Shown here: in pieces, positions 34,453-46,508 of the stretch
Layout of the letters: each line of letters starts with the position of its first letter
How positions within the stretch are numbered: the first letter of the stretch is position 1
NCBI GenBank assembly: GCA_022495995.1
Contig: JAFEMH010001487.1
Location: 248,001-312,000 of the forward strand
From: Adenophora triphylla var. japonica
Lineage: Eukaryota > Streptophyta > Magnoliopsida > Asterales > Campanulaceae
Reading direction: 5' to 3'
DNA length: 64,000 nucleotides
The notes under the pieces: generated by a model
Told to the model about the DNA's origin: nothing
The model's database searches: none
Seen by the model: only the letters and a program-made list of their open reading frames with translations
Program-made: the position numbers and the translations under genes

Positions 34453-34650
34453 TTATTATTTATTTATTTTATTTATTTATTTTGTTTTTTTATTATTTTT
34501 TATTTATTTTTTTTATTTTTATTTCATTTTTTTTACTTATTTATTTATTGTATTTTGTTTGTTTTTTTTTGTTTTTATTTCATTTTTTTTACTTATTTTT
34601 TTTTTTTATTTTGTTTTTTTTTTTTTTTATTTTTTATTTATTAATTTTAG
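34318..34650. repeat. T-rich low-complexity tract
   Basis: Runs of TTTTTATTTTTATT, TTATTATTATT and TTTATTTATTTT directly after the foldback's right end. Open frames of Ile/Phe/Leu/Tyr here are artefacts of composition. Confidence 0.95.
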
Positions 34651-35992
34651 ACATTCACCCCCCTCACTCCCCCTTTGACTTTACACAAGCCATCTAATAC
34701 AAATTAAGAACAAAGATGGACATGAAGCATATAAACATTTATAAAAACAATCACAAATCCTTGTCCGGATAAACAATGGTTACAGTTTGCACATAGGAGA
34801 CAAACAGACCAAATAGCTCCTAACAATAAGCACATATTCTATTATCTATATTACAATCAAACATAAAACTGAGCCTAAATTAATATGCTATCTGTAGTCC
34901 TTTGAGAAATCTTGTGATGGTCTTTGAGAAATAGAAAGGAGAAATCCTTACCAGAAATTAGGAAAGAATCGACGGCAACGGCGGCAAACGGCGGCAACTG
35001 CGGCGAATGGCTGTGACAAATGAGAGAGAGAGAGAAATCGAGTGTTGGAATCCCGAAAATCTTGCTATTACCAAATTTTCTTTCAAAAACACTGATTACC
35101 AAATTTACCAAAAATAGTCTATTTGGGATAGCAAAAAAAAAAAAAAACAGAAGTAAATCAAGGACTAAAAAAATCAGAAGCAAAAAAATACTAATATAGT
35201 ATAACAAAAGGGTAAAAGCATGTTATGTATAGAACTTTAATCCAATTCCTACTCACTTTATACTTCGTCTTATTCATCTTAACATTTCTCTTTCTAAATA
35301 AGAATAAAAAAAATACTAATACAGTATAACAAAAGGAAATGGAATGAGTGGAAAAGGCATTATAAGTATAAAATAAATTCCCAGAATTTACAAATCACAT
35401 TCAACAAATACACAAAACAAAGGCAAAAATTACGAACTTTTATGAAATCAACTACTCATTACAGCTTCAACTAAATGTGATCTTAACCCAATTTTACAAC
35501 ATTTTAGCTAGAACCCACAATACAATCAGCATAAGGAGACATTAGATCAAAATAACAAAAAGAGGAAGAAGAAGACCCATCATAATTTAAACAATACCCA
35601 CCAATTCAAATGGCGAATAATCAGCTCGAAAAAGTATAGCTTCTGAGATCGCGATCTACCACGGCATAATCATGCTTTAAGGAAATCGCAAATCATTCAA
35701 ATAAAAATTGAACCGCATAATGAAGGAAATATTACTGTTTAAAAGTTTAATTCCAAGAAACTTCTGTATTCTTCAAAAAAATAGAAACTCATCTATAAAA
35801 CAATGATCGTGTTGAATTCATTTAAAACAGGAAAATAGTTAAAAAAATTCAGTCACCCAATTGAATTTACCGTGAGTGATTTTAAACGGCGGAAGTTGAA
35901 CGGAGGGAGGGCTGACGGCGATGGCAACGGCGCTGGAAGGGCAACGGCGATGGCGAATCAACGGCGCTGGAAGTGATTTTTAAGGATTTAAT

Positions 35993-36032
<40 letters not shown>

Positions 36033-36184
36033 TAGAGAAAATGAGGGAGAGAGAGAATTACTAACCTCACCGGTGAGAGACGACGACAGAATGATGGCGC
36101 TGAACGAACGGGGGCAACGGCGCTGGATTAATTTTAATTTATACCTAAATGACCGGAGAAGGCGTAGGGTATATATTTATACGT
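34651..36184 (-). other. Leader region of the CACTA-1 gene(s)
   Basis: Two CT-rich leader-like blocks on the minus strand, at about 35035-34950 and 36130-35880, each followed by GCCGCC/GCCGTT-rich sequence and, in the first, a donor GTAAGGATT. Similar in style to the CACTA-2 leader at 20816-21101. The transposase expected between here and the accessory gene is missing. The AG microsatellite at 35994-36032 lies within it. Confidence 0.4.
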
Positions 36185-36365
36185 ATTATTACCGACGGAC
36201 GGAGTCCGTCGGTATTGCCGACTGCAGTTTTTACCGACGGAAATAATAGCGTTACCGACGGACCAAAACGAAAATTTAAAAAAAAAAACCCGGCAAATGA
36301 AAATTATTTTTCCGGCGGTAACCCTTTTATGTCCGTCGGTAAAATTCCGTCGGTAATAGGGCTAT
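36185..36365. repeat. Right subterminal motif array of CACTA-1
   Basis: TTACCGACGGACGG, GTCCGTCGGTA, TTACCGACGGAAATAATAGC and TCCGTCGGTAATAGGGC, matching the left array at 13430-13870. Confidence 0.85.
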
Positions 36366-36696
36366 TTCTAGTAGTGATAAGGAATAAAGGAAACCAAACC
36401 AACAACTTTACTCAAATACCCAAATAGGGTTTCCAAGCCAAAAATTAAGGCTCTTTTTTGCAATTCAATGCTTATTATATTGGCAAAAGTGACTGAAATA
36501 AAAAATGTGATGGAATATAGGAAACCTGGACGGAAAAGGAGTCGCCGGTCACAATTCTGTATCGTTTTTCAGGTTGGGGTGAATGAGCTATCCGGTTATG
36601 GTTCGGGGAGAGAGAGATAGAGAGGTTCGAGAGAACAAACAAATAACTATCGAAAACTAAAACAAAAACATTTTAAAAACATTTTAAAAAATTTAA

Positions 36697-37035
36697 CAAA
36701 AATTCGCGTTTGTGAGAGGGTGGAAATGGGGTGTAGTTATCTCATTTAAAATGATGAAGGACTATATGGTTAGATAAAATATTTCGAGAGACTAAGATGT
36801 AAAATAGATAATATGCTGTCCTAGGACATATATTCGATTTTACCCGGGGACTAGGAGGTAATTCTCTCTTTTAAATCAGAGAAAATTGCATCCTAATCCC
36901 TGGATAAAATCGAATCTACGTCCAAGGACAACATATTATCTATTTTACATCATAGTCTCACAAAATATTTTATCTAACCATATAGTCCCTCGCCATTTTA
37001 AATGAGATAAATGCACCCCCTCCACACCCTCTCAC
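36697..37035. repeat. Head-to-head pair of Mutator-like ends
   Basis: Two arms of about 155-170 bp, roughly 85 percent complementary by eye, face outward from a 12-bp centre (36867-36878, TCTTTTAAATCA). The left arm ends GGACTAGGAGGTAATTCTC; the right arm starts GAGAAAATTGCATCCTAATC. Both share ATAAAATATTT and CATATAGTCC-type sequence with the outer ends at 12361 and 39219. The centre contains TTTAAAT, which also abuts those outer ends. Confidence 0.7.
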
Positions 37036-37900
37036 ACACACTCTCTCGCACATACTTTCTCTCTCTAAATATCTCTCTAGTCGATCTCTCTCTCTATTGT
37101 CAACTCTAGCAACCTCTCCCTCCCACCTCCGGCGACCTCCTCCATCTCCTCCGGCGACCTCTTCCCTCCCCACCTTCGGCTACCCCCTCTATCGCTTGCA
37201 ATTTCAAAACACAACGTCGGTAGCTTCAGCGACTCCCTCTTCTCCGGTCAGCAACAAGGAAGCCCTAATTCTTCTGCAATTTCAATAACGACAGTTCCCA
37301 TCTTCGTTCACGGTGTCATTCAACCCGCCTTTGTCCTTCAAGCTCATCCCCGCTCTTCAGCTCGTTCGGCCAGCAAGCCTCTCTCCCTCATCTTTGGTCA
37401 TCCTCAAGTCAACTCACAACAACCACTCAGACCATAGCCAAAATACAAATTGTCGGAGTCGATTGTTCAATCAGAAAGAGGAGAAGGCAAGGATAGCATT
37501 GAATGTCTTGCTCTTTAAAATTTGAAATATTGCTTTGATATTGGTGGATTTTTGTTGTTCCGTTGGATCTTTAAAAACTAAATGTATATGGATCTCGATT
37601 GTTCTGTTGACTAATCTGACTTTAGGGAGCATGAAAAAGGGCTATTATTGGCCTCGTGGTTGGATCAAGTAAATCACAACCTTCTTCTTCTTTTTTACCA
37701 ATTAAATATACTTCCTCCATCCCGTTTTAATTTTTCTTATTTTGACTTTTCACCGTGATTAAGAAAAGATAAATGTTGTGAGTATAAAAAGTAAAGTAGA
37801 AAAGAGAAAGTGGGTAGAGAGTTTTTATTATGAGAATGACAAGTGGATCTCATTGTCCATTTTAAGTAATAGAGCAATTAAAAATTTTAATATGATTTGG
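37036..37900. other. Interior of the right Mutator-like unit
   Basis: CT-rich leader-like sequence, then a Pro/Ser-rich open frame at 37097-37288 with no recognised domain, then AT-rich sequence. A single Stowaway-like end (CTTCCTCCATCCCGTTTTAA) at 37710 has no partner. Could hold a captured host fragment, but I cannot identify one. Confidence 0.35.
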
Positions 37901-37904
37901 TCGT

Positions 37905-38990
37905 CAGAGTTAGTGGTTGCCTGAGTTGATTGCGTTCTCAGTTGTTTGTTCCCTGGAGTTTGTGACTAGAGTTGATCGCGTTATTAATAGTTGAAAACTG
38001 AGAACTTATAGATAAGTTTTCAGTTGTTTGGTTGCCGGAGTTGGAGGTCGCCGGAGTTGATCGTGATCGTAGTAGCTTAGTTACAACTGAGAACTTACTG
38101 ATAAGTTCTCAGTTGTTTGGTCGCCGGAGTTGGTGGTCGTTAGAGTTGATCGTGTACTTAGTAGTTTAATTGACAACTGAGAATTTACTTAGTTGTTTGA
38201 TCGCCAAAGTTGGTGGTCGCCAGAATTGATCGTGATCTTAGCAGTTTAGTTGACAACTGAGAACTTACTTATAAGTTCTCAGTTGTTTGGTCGCCGGATT
38301 AAAAATAAAGTTGCCGAGTAAAAAAAAAGGTCACCTGAGTTGACGGTCATTGAAGTTGGTGGTCGCCGATTTGGTGGTCGCCGACATTGGTGATCACCGG
38401 AGTTGATCGTGTTTTAGTAGTTTAGTTGACAACCGAGAACTTAGTGATAAGTATTCAGTTGTTTGGTCGCAGGAGTTGGTGGTCTCCGGAGTTTATCGTG
38501 TTCTTAGTAGTTTAGTTGACAACTGAGAACTTACTGATAAGTTAAGTTCTCAGTTGTTTGTTCACCGAAGTAGGTGGTTGCTGGAGTTAATTGTGTTCTT
38601 AGTAGTTTAGTTGACAACTAAGAACTTAATGATAAGTTAAGTTCTCAGTTGTTTGGTCACCGGAGTTGGTGATCGTCGGAGTTGATCGTGTTCTTACTAG
38701 TTTAGTTGACAACTGAGAACTTACTGGTAAGTTCTCAGTTGTTTGGTCGCCGGAGTTGATCGTGTTCTTAGTGGAGACAACTGAGAACTTACTAATAAGT
38801 TAAGTTTTCAGTTGTTTGGTCGCCGGAGTTAATCATGTTCTTAGTAGTTTAGTTGACAACTGAGAACTTGATAAGTTAAGTTCTCAGTTGTTTGGTCGCC
38901 GGAGTTTATCTTGTTCTTAGTAGTTTAGTTGACAACTGAAAATTTACTGATAAGTTAAGTTCTCAGTTTTTTGGTCGCCGAAGTAAAAAA
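37905..38990. repeat. Satellite in the right arm, roughly 80-bp units, about 13 copies
   Basis: Units contain TTTGGTCGCCGGAGTTGATC, GTTCTTAGTAGTTTAGTTG and ACAACTGAGAACTTACTG with TAAGTTCTCAGTTG. Reverse complement of the satellite at 12592-13045, with about twice as many copies. Confidence 0.88.
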
Positions 38991-39219
38991 AAAGAAGAAA
39001 TTGTCGGAGTTGGTCACCAGAGTTGTTGACCGGAGAAGATGGAGATGGGTGACCTAAGGTGATGGTGGTAGGAGAGAAAGTAAAATGATGGGAGGGTGGA
39101 CTTAGTAAAATGATGAGAGAGTATACTTATTAAGTTAGTGATATATGGTTAGATGAAATATTACTTATCTTATTACAATGTAAAATTGATAAGTTTGAGA
39201 AATTATATGGTTAATCACC

Positions 39220-39806
39220 TTTAAATTATCATTTTGGATGCTTTAACTAGTGAGTAACCCGTTGAAATTCGACGGGAATAGTGAGGCTAATTATTCAAGG
39301 CACTTTTCTTTGTCCTTCTTTCATTCGAGACACGGTGAGCCTAATCTTGAGGTTTACTCTCCTGCGTGCAGAGTGACCTTTCATTCTTGGTCTGCCATTG
39401 TCTCTCACTTACACAATTTTTTTTATCAAATTCAATCAAGTTAATAAATAAATAATATGCAACGTTTATATTGAATTAAAAATGTATAATTGATTTACGT
39501 AATTTCAATAAATTCCTAGTGGATTAACCCAAAATCAGGGACATAAATTTCTCAAAAAGACGATAGGAGATCCAACGCAAAGTTAATAAACCCAAAATCA
39601 GGAAAAATGAAGCTAACAAACATTGAGAACTCGAACCCTTTTCCTCTTTCTTTGCTTCATAAGAAATGAAGATTCCTCTTCATTGGCCAGCTCAACTCAA
39701 AACAGGTAGGTGACGTGCAAAGATTTTGAAAATGAAAATTATGTTTTCTAGTACAAAGAAAACCCTTCCTCTTATACATCCCCCCATTCCTTTTCTTATT
39801 TCCCAT

Positions 39807-39853
<47 letters not shown>

Positions 39854-39887
39854 GTCACTCCGCCTCCCCAAACTTCGCTCCGATCAC
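39220..39887. other. Non-coding, with a CT/CA microsatellite
   Basis: No gene recognised. (TC)n at about 39811-39840 followed by (AC)n to 39853, a typical plant 5' UTR composition just ahead of the ATM-like exon. Confidence 0.5.
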
Positions 39888-40226
39888 ATTGTCACTTCCC
39901 TAGACGTTCAGGGAATCGTCTCAAAGCTCTCTTCCGATAAAGCCAAACTCTAAGACGTAACTTCTCATCTTTCATTCCTCTGTTTTGTTTTCAATTTTTG
40001 ATGCTCATTTGAGTTAGAGTTTTATTTTGATTATGTGAAATTACTATGAATTAGGGTTTGTTTTAATTTCATGAAATTACTTTGAATTAAGTTTCATTTT
40101 GATTCCGTGAAATTACTTTGAAATTAGGGTTTATTTTTTATTTTATGAAATTACTTTGACTTAGGATTTATTTTGATTAATGAAATCAGGAGGTGATTGA
40201 ATTGTTGAATACCTGGCTAAAAGGAA
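39888..40226 (+). pseudogene. ATM kinase-like N-terminal fragment, two exons
   Basis: First exon 39888-39956: IVTSLDVQGIVSKLSSDKAK then L and a stop, followed by a GTAACT donor. Second exon 40190-40226 after AATCAG: EVIELLNTWLKGK. From my knowledge of the family, plant ATM proteins begin with a similar short segment (a SSDKAK block, then a LLNTWLE-type block across an early intron). The start codon is ATT instead of ATG and exon 1 has a premature TAA, so this is a degenerate fragment or old copy. ATM is a large DNA-damage-response kinase; nothing of the kinase domain is here. Confidence 0.55.
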
Positions 40227-40565
40227 AAAAAATCTGTTAGTTTCTTAGTATGTTTTGTTTTCCATTGTAAGAGATTTTGGTCATGTAACTTCTGTCCCTG
40301 TCCCCTTGCCCTTCTCCCTCTACATGAAATGTAAAGTTAATAATTTAGTTTCTTGTCCCAACTTGTACATATTTGAAAACTAATAAAGTTCACATTTTTA
40401 TTTCAGAATAATCAGAAATAAAAAAATATCAATGAAGTCACAGTCTGCCAAATAAATTTTTGTTCAACAATTCCACTCAATCTACCCACGATAATGTCAA
40501 CCGGGTAAGAAATAGCAAATACTGTAAGGGGTATTAAACCAATACATCCTTGTTGGTCTCAAATG
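40227..40565. other. Non-coding spacer
   Basis: No gene or repeat seen. Ends in AAATG, which directly abuts the copia LTR end and could be its target duplication. Confidence 0.5.
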
Positions 40566-42067
40566 TGTCAACAAGGGTGAAAAACAGCTAGAGGGGGGTT
40601 GAATAGTTGTTTCAAATTTTTTGCCCTCTTTTTAAAACTCAACCTCTTGCTTACAAAACCGCTTGTAGTGTATTATAAACTGCAAGTAGAGTTGCAAAAT
40701 GCACAGCGGAATATTTTAGTTTACAAAGCGGTTTAGAGGTGCAGTTTTGATGAGCGGTTTTCAGTGCGGTTTATAAAACTGAAAAGTGAGGTTTTGACAA
40801 AGTTAACTTCAAACACAATTCAGAATAATGGATAACTGAAAGTAAGATCAAACAGATAAGACAAAATAATTAGCAATAAACAGTAAATAAAAGTGCAGAA
40901 TTGAAGAACACAACATTTGGAGTGGTTCAATCATAAATGATCTACATCCACTATCAAGATGGTTAGTCTTGAATTTTCTAAGAGTTAGATTTTATATTAG
41001 AGTATGAGAGATTACAAAGTACAAAGATCAATACTTAGATCTAAAATATATTTTATGAAGATCAAACCCTAGACTATAACCGGTGTATCTCAAATGAATA
41101 ATCTATGTGATTAAACAAGTGAGGTGTGTGTGTGTGTATAACAAGATCAAGGCTCTTTGAATCTATGAGATGTAGAGCATAATGATTCTTGATGATGTTT
41201 AAGGCTTGATTTCTGGGCTGAAAAATATTTCTTGAAGGAAGAAGATGAAGATTCAAAGGACTGAGTATATTCTGGGCAGAGCTTCAATTTCTTATGAACT
41301 CACAACAAATCAATTTCTCAAGCAATCTTCAAGTGTTGACGATTAGGGGTATTTATACCCAAGCACCAAGGATATAGCCGTTGGACACAGCTGTTTGCAA
41401 GGACTGTACTGGTGCTTTCTGATTGGTCCACAAATCCACTTTTGTCCTTTGGTACAGCAGTTGCCGATAAAGCTGATCAGACTCAAGCTGCAAATAAGGT
41501 ATGAAGGACATCTGTCACCTTTTCAAGATCTTTGTAGATCTTGTCTGACGTAGAATCACGTGACAAGATTTGGTGGTTGACTTTTGTCATTGCTGACGTG
41601 GATTCCAACAGTCACATGTGGTTCACTTCAAGTCTTCAATCATTGGATGCGGTCTGGTGTGCATGCGGTTGAGATAGTGCAGTTTTACCAGAGGAGGTTC
41701 CATATTGCGGTCTCAAGGTTTGAACTGCACTGCAGTTAACAAGTGCGGTTCACTTAATGCGGTTTGCACTTAGGTATTCAAGATGCGGTTTCAGATAGAG
41801 AATTCCACAAAGCAGTTTGCTGGTGCGCTTTGCATATGCGGTTTTGATGGTGCGGTCTGAAATATCTTGAACTGAAACCTCATGTCTAATGAGTCTTGTG
41901 CCAGTCTTCAAGCCTAATTTAACCTATTCTATAAAATGGACTTAGATAAAAAATTGAAGTCTAAGCTTCATTAAATATGGGCCTAAAGTCCTTAAAATAG
42001 AGAAGAGGTTATGGTATCAATCAAATCTAAGCTTGAGCTAGGAGGGTTAAAGTATGCATACCCAACA
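40566..42067 (-). repeat. 3' LTR of a minus-strand Ty1/copia element (about 1.5 kb)
   Basis: On the minus strand it starts TGTTGGGTATGCATACT and ends CCTTGTTGACA. Immediately 5' on that strand is a polypurine tract. The end region on the plus strand (GCTAGAGGGGGGTTGAATAG) is a sequence style common in LTRs of the plant SIRE/Maximus copia lineage. The 5' LTR is not in the window. The LTR holds many GCGGTT motifs (see findings). Confidence 0.75.
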
Positions 42068-42082
42068 ATCTTCCCCTATTTG
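42068..42082 (-). promoter_or_regulatory. Polypurine tract of the minus-strand copia element
   Basis: Minus strand reads AAATAGGGGAAGAT directly before the LTR start TGTTGGG. The same arrangement (TATGGGGAGAT then TGTTAG) is found in the copia element at 59770-59782. Confidence 0.7.
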
Positions 42083-42594
42083 ATTGATGCCATTACATAC
42101 TATAACAAAAACAAACATTGTACTTGGTAAAAACATGTCCATAAGAATTAACATGGTAAGTCATGTCCCAAGTCAATGCACACACTAGCTTAAGTTATAG
42201 ATTTCTATACTATTGAAAGATTGAAAAACTTACAATTTGAAAGTATAGAAATGCATTCAGTGCACTTAAAAAATATGAGTTTAAGTTTAAAGTGCGGTTT
42301 AAACTGAATGTTTAAACTTCATTTCGAAAATATGATTTTAAGTTAGAAAATATTTGAATGAGGTTATAAATCATTGCGATTTCATTGTTCTATAAACAAG
42401 CAGTTTGATATGAAAAAAGTTTTGGAACCATGATGTAATTTTCATTAATACCTTAAGTGTTTTGAGTTACAGGTACAAGGTATGAAAGGAAATTACATGG
42501 TTACAAAAACAAAAAGATAGACCAAAAGAATACAATGATAGTGCGGTCTAAAAAGCAAAAAGTTCAGCAAAAAGAAAATTACAGATAAGGCGGT

Positions 42595-44088
42595 TCAATG
42601 ACGACGCGGTTGATTTATTTCATGCTCAGCTTGATGCGGTCCTTGAAACACGGAATGCTCTGCTTGGAGGGTCTTCCTGAGCCTTCTAACTTCTTCTGCA
42701 GTCCTGGCAAGGGTGGTCTCAACTGCTTTCAAAGCATTCACTGAATGGGCAGAAGTTGAATTTGTAGCACCAATTGATCTAGTGTTGGCAACTAGATTTT
42801 CCTTGAGCTCATCAATTTTCAGATGGTAGGAGGAGTTGAGAGAGTTGAAAATTGTATGGATCTCCTCCTGAATCCCAGCAGTCTGAGTAGAAATAGCTTC
42901 CTCAACTGGCTCAAGATCTACAGTTACCTTCAAGGAAGTTTTTAACTCATTGATTTTTGAGCTAAGCTTGGAATTAAATCCTTCCTTGAGGTTCTCCAAG
43001 CGGTCGTTGACTTCATCTTTGAGTTCATTGATTTTGGCTTTAAGGCTATCACTAACAATGTTCAACTTGATATGCAACTCCCCCTTATGCAAATCCATTT
43101 CTTCTAGGAGGCTTGTTTGCATTGAATCCAAAACTACTTTGAGATTTGACTATGGTTGCGGTTTGAAAGATTTCAGAAACTCAGTCTTCAGCAGTCCAAG
43201 ATCAGTATCTAAGGCTTTGTAAATGCCTTCTCCAAGCTCAGTAAGAATTTTGTTCAATTCAGCTATGGAGGCTTTATCTCCCAATACCTTGATCATACCA
43301 TCTTCAAGAGATTGCTAGAACGCATTGAAGCAGTTCTCAGCAGCGGTTTTGACTATGGAAGGGGTTTGATCATAAGAGGATGCAGGTGCAGGTGATCTCT
43401 CCCCCTTAATGGCATCAAGCATACTGGATTTAAGAGTGGCCATTTCAAGGGTTTGAGCACCAACCTTGGCCAGAAGGGAGCGGTTGGATTCAGTTAGGGA
43501 GGTGTTTGAGGCTTCAAGGGAGGCATTTGAAGCGGTTAGCTTGATTATATGGCCTTGGTTGATTAGAAGTTGGCCTTGGATAAGGTTTAGGGTGGAAAAA
43601 ATTTGGGAGTAATCCGTTGGAGGAGCGGTTGAAGTGGAAGGGGCAGTTTGGAAAAGAGGAGGCGGTTAGACTGGAGTATGTTCAGGTGCGGTTTAGGGTA
43701 GAGGTTGAATGAAAGGGTTAGGAAGTGGTTGGTTAGGAGCGGTTTGGTTTGGTTTGGTAGGGATGGAGGGGTGGTTTGGGTTTGAGGAATGTTTTGAGGA
43801 AGGAATTTTGAGGGTGTATCAGATTGGGTAGTGTTAACAGAAAGTGGAGGGGTTTTCTGTTGATGGGGTGAGGTAGGAGGAGTAGGAGTTTTGGCAGGAG
43901 AAGGTGTTTTTGAGGGAAGCAGAGAGGTTTGGCCGCGATTTGAGTGAGGGGGTGAGGGAGTTGGTTCTAAGCAGGTTGAAGTGGAAATGGCAGGGCCTAC
44001 AGAAGGTTTGGGTTTCCAAGGTTGGAAGGCACCTGAATGAGGAGGTGTATGGTATGAGTGTGAAGGGCAGAATCATAATTGGATCCAA
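42595..44088 (-). pseudogene. Proline-rich/coiled-coil ORF between pol and 3' LTR of the copia element (env-like position)
   Basis: On the minus strand a Pro/Ser/Thr-rich leader (roughly 44000-43600) is followed by a long heptad-rich region: LIQGQLLINQGHIIKLTASN, LEASNTSLTESNRSLLAKVG, then from 43131 MDSMQTSLLEEMDLHKGELH and ELKDEVNDRLENLKEG, ending in EINQPRRH at 42595. In-frame stops near 43690, 43665 and 43317 break it. SIRE/Maximus-lineage elements carry an extra ORF here, often called env-like. I see no clear membrane segment, so envelope function is not supported; a coiled-coil protein is all the sequence shows. Upstream pol is missing: the element is truncated near 44100. Confidence 0.5.
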
Positions 44089-44270
44089 AAGGCAAAAAGA
44101 TGTTTAATTTTTTAATGACTAATTTGATTAAATTTATTTTGGCTCTTTTCTTTTGTTGTTCGTCATACTTCCATTCCTCCTCCCCCACATCCTTTATGAT
44201 TTCTTTTTCCTATTTTCTTCATCATTTGCCGCCATTGTCGTGGATTATATCAAATTTCATGGAAAATTTA

Positions 44271-46425
44271 TGCTGACATGCCAAGGCTTTAGTAAGTCCC
44301 AGTTTTATGTTGTATTTGTTATAATTTTTTGTGTTGATACTATGATTAATTTGGATTAAAAATATATTATTGATTTTTTATTCAAGTTGTTTTTTATAGT
44401 ATAAAAGTTTTGATTTCTCCCTTGGTTTTATTTCATTCTTAACTTTATTTCTCTATTTTCATACTAATATTTATTATGTTATTTAAATTTAATTATATTT
44501 CACTTTCACATATATTTTTATTTTTATAATTAATTTTTACTTACCTTTTGCTTTGCCTTTAATTTTTTTTGGTTTGCTAATTTACATACTGATTTAAATA
44601 AGAATTTTATTTTGACTTGATTTTACATTATTTTCACTTTTGATTATATTTTGACTTTTTGTATTTCTATTCAAGTTTTGCTTTACCTTTTGTTTTGGTT
44701 TTAATTTTCATTTTCAAACTATTATAATATTTGCTTTGATTTTTTGTTTATTTTGTATATTTTGATTAAAAAAATTGATAAAGAAAACATAGTTTAATGA
44801 AATTACAATATCTTATTTTATGATACTACTTACTGTTATGTATATATATATATATATTTCTTTATAAATTTATGCTCTTGAATTTGATTTTTGTTACAAT
44901 TTTTATATTTGATTACAACATGATTCAAATAAGAATTTCATTTTGATTTTTTAGTTAATTTGTTACTTTTAAACTTATACTGTTGTTTGATTTTTTGCTT
45001 TTCTTTTGATTTTATTTTGGGGCTAATTTACCAATTGATTTATATGTATTTTTCCCCTTTAAAAAATGTTTCCTTTTGACTTTTCGTAATTTGAATTATA
45101 TTTTGCCTTTTTTTAATTTTATTTCGTAATTAGATGTATTTTTAGATTTTTTTTTGTAATTTTTCAATTCAATTTTTTTGTTTTTTATTTTGAATATTTT
45201 GAGTACAATTTGTGAATAAATATATTATATGAAATTATAAGATTTTATGCTTTGATTTTTTGTATATATTTTTTCTTATAAAAATTGTGTTCTCAGGTTA
45301 TACTTTTTGTTATAATTTGTTTTTTAAATTTGATTAAATGAAAATTTATTTTTGACTTATAAATTTATTTTGTATTAATTTTTAATGAAAGATTTATTTT
45401 ATTTAAGTTATTATTCTCTTTATTTGAATAAATATTTTTTCTGTTTTTATTTGATATTGTATTTGTTTAATTTATGTTTTAATGCTATCGTAGTACTCTT
45501 AGTTTGGTGCTTTTATGAACTTTATTTTTAACTTTTTTTTAATGTTTTTCAAAGTAAATTTAATTATTTATTTATGTACGTATTTATCGCTTTAATAGTT
45601 TAGTATTGATTTTAATTTTATTTCTAATTTTATTTATAATTTTTTTGGTTTATTTATTTCTATTGTGATTTATGATTATTGTAGATTCAGTTATTTATTG
45701 ATTTAAAATTTGCATGAATTCTTTATAGTAAAAACTTTGACAAATTACTTATGAATGAGAAATTTATTTTTAATTAATTATTTTTATTTTTGTATTTTAT
45801 TTATCTTTTAATTTTTAATTTTTAATTATTCTTTTAGATTTGAATTTGAAATTACTTATGCTGACATGCCAAGACTTTAGTAAGTCCCAGTTTTATGTTG
45901 TATTTGTTATAATTTTTTGTGTTGATACTATGATTAATTTGGATTAAAAATATATTATTGATTTTGTATTCAAATTGTTTTTTAATAGTATAAAAGTTTT
46001 GATTTCTCCCTTGGTTTTATTTCATTCTTAACTTTATTTCTCTATTTTCATACTAATATTTATTCTGTTATTTAAATTTAATTATATTTCACTTTCACAT
46101 ATATTTTTATTTTTATAATTAATTTTTATTTACCTTTTACTTTGCCTTTAATTTTTTTTGGTTTGCTAATTTACATATTGATTTAAATGAGAATTTTATT
46201 TTGACTTGATTTTACATTATTTTCTCTTTTGATTATATTTTGAGTTTTTGTATTTCTATTCAAGTTTTGCTTTACGTTTTGTTTTGGTTTAATTTTCATT
46301 TTCAAACTATTTTAATATTTTCTTTGATTTTTTGTTGATTTTGTATATTTTGATTAAAAAAATTTGATAAAGAAAACATAGTTTAATTAAATTACAATTT
46401 CTTATGTTATGATACTACTTACTAT

Positions 46426-46508
<83 letters not shown>

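Noticed and set aside
34138..34697. Open frames of 71-168 codons rich in Ile, Phe, Leu and Tyr that look like membrane proteins
   Set aside because: They translate a T-rich low-complexity tract. The first part is the end of the foldback element.
37700..37860. Stowaway-like end (TTCCTCCATCCCG) as a full MITE
   Set aside because: No matching inverted end or TA duplication on the right. Similar single ends at 13095 and 49735 are also unpaired.
42595..44088. A true envelope protein in the copia element
   Set aside because: The position fits env-like ORFs, but there is no clear signal peptide or membrane segment; only a Pro-rich leader and coiled coil are visible.
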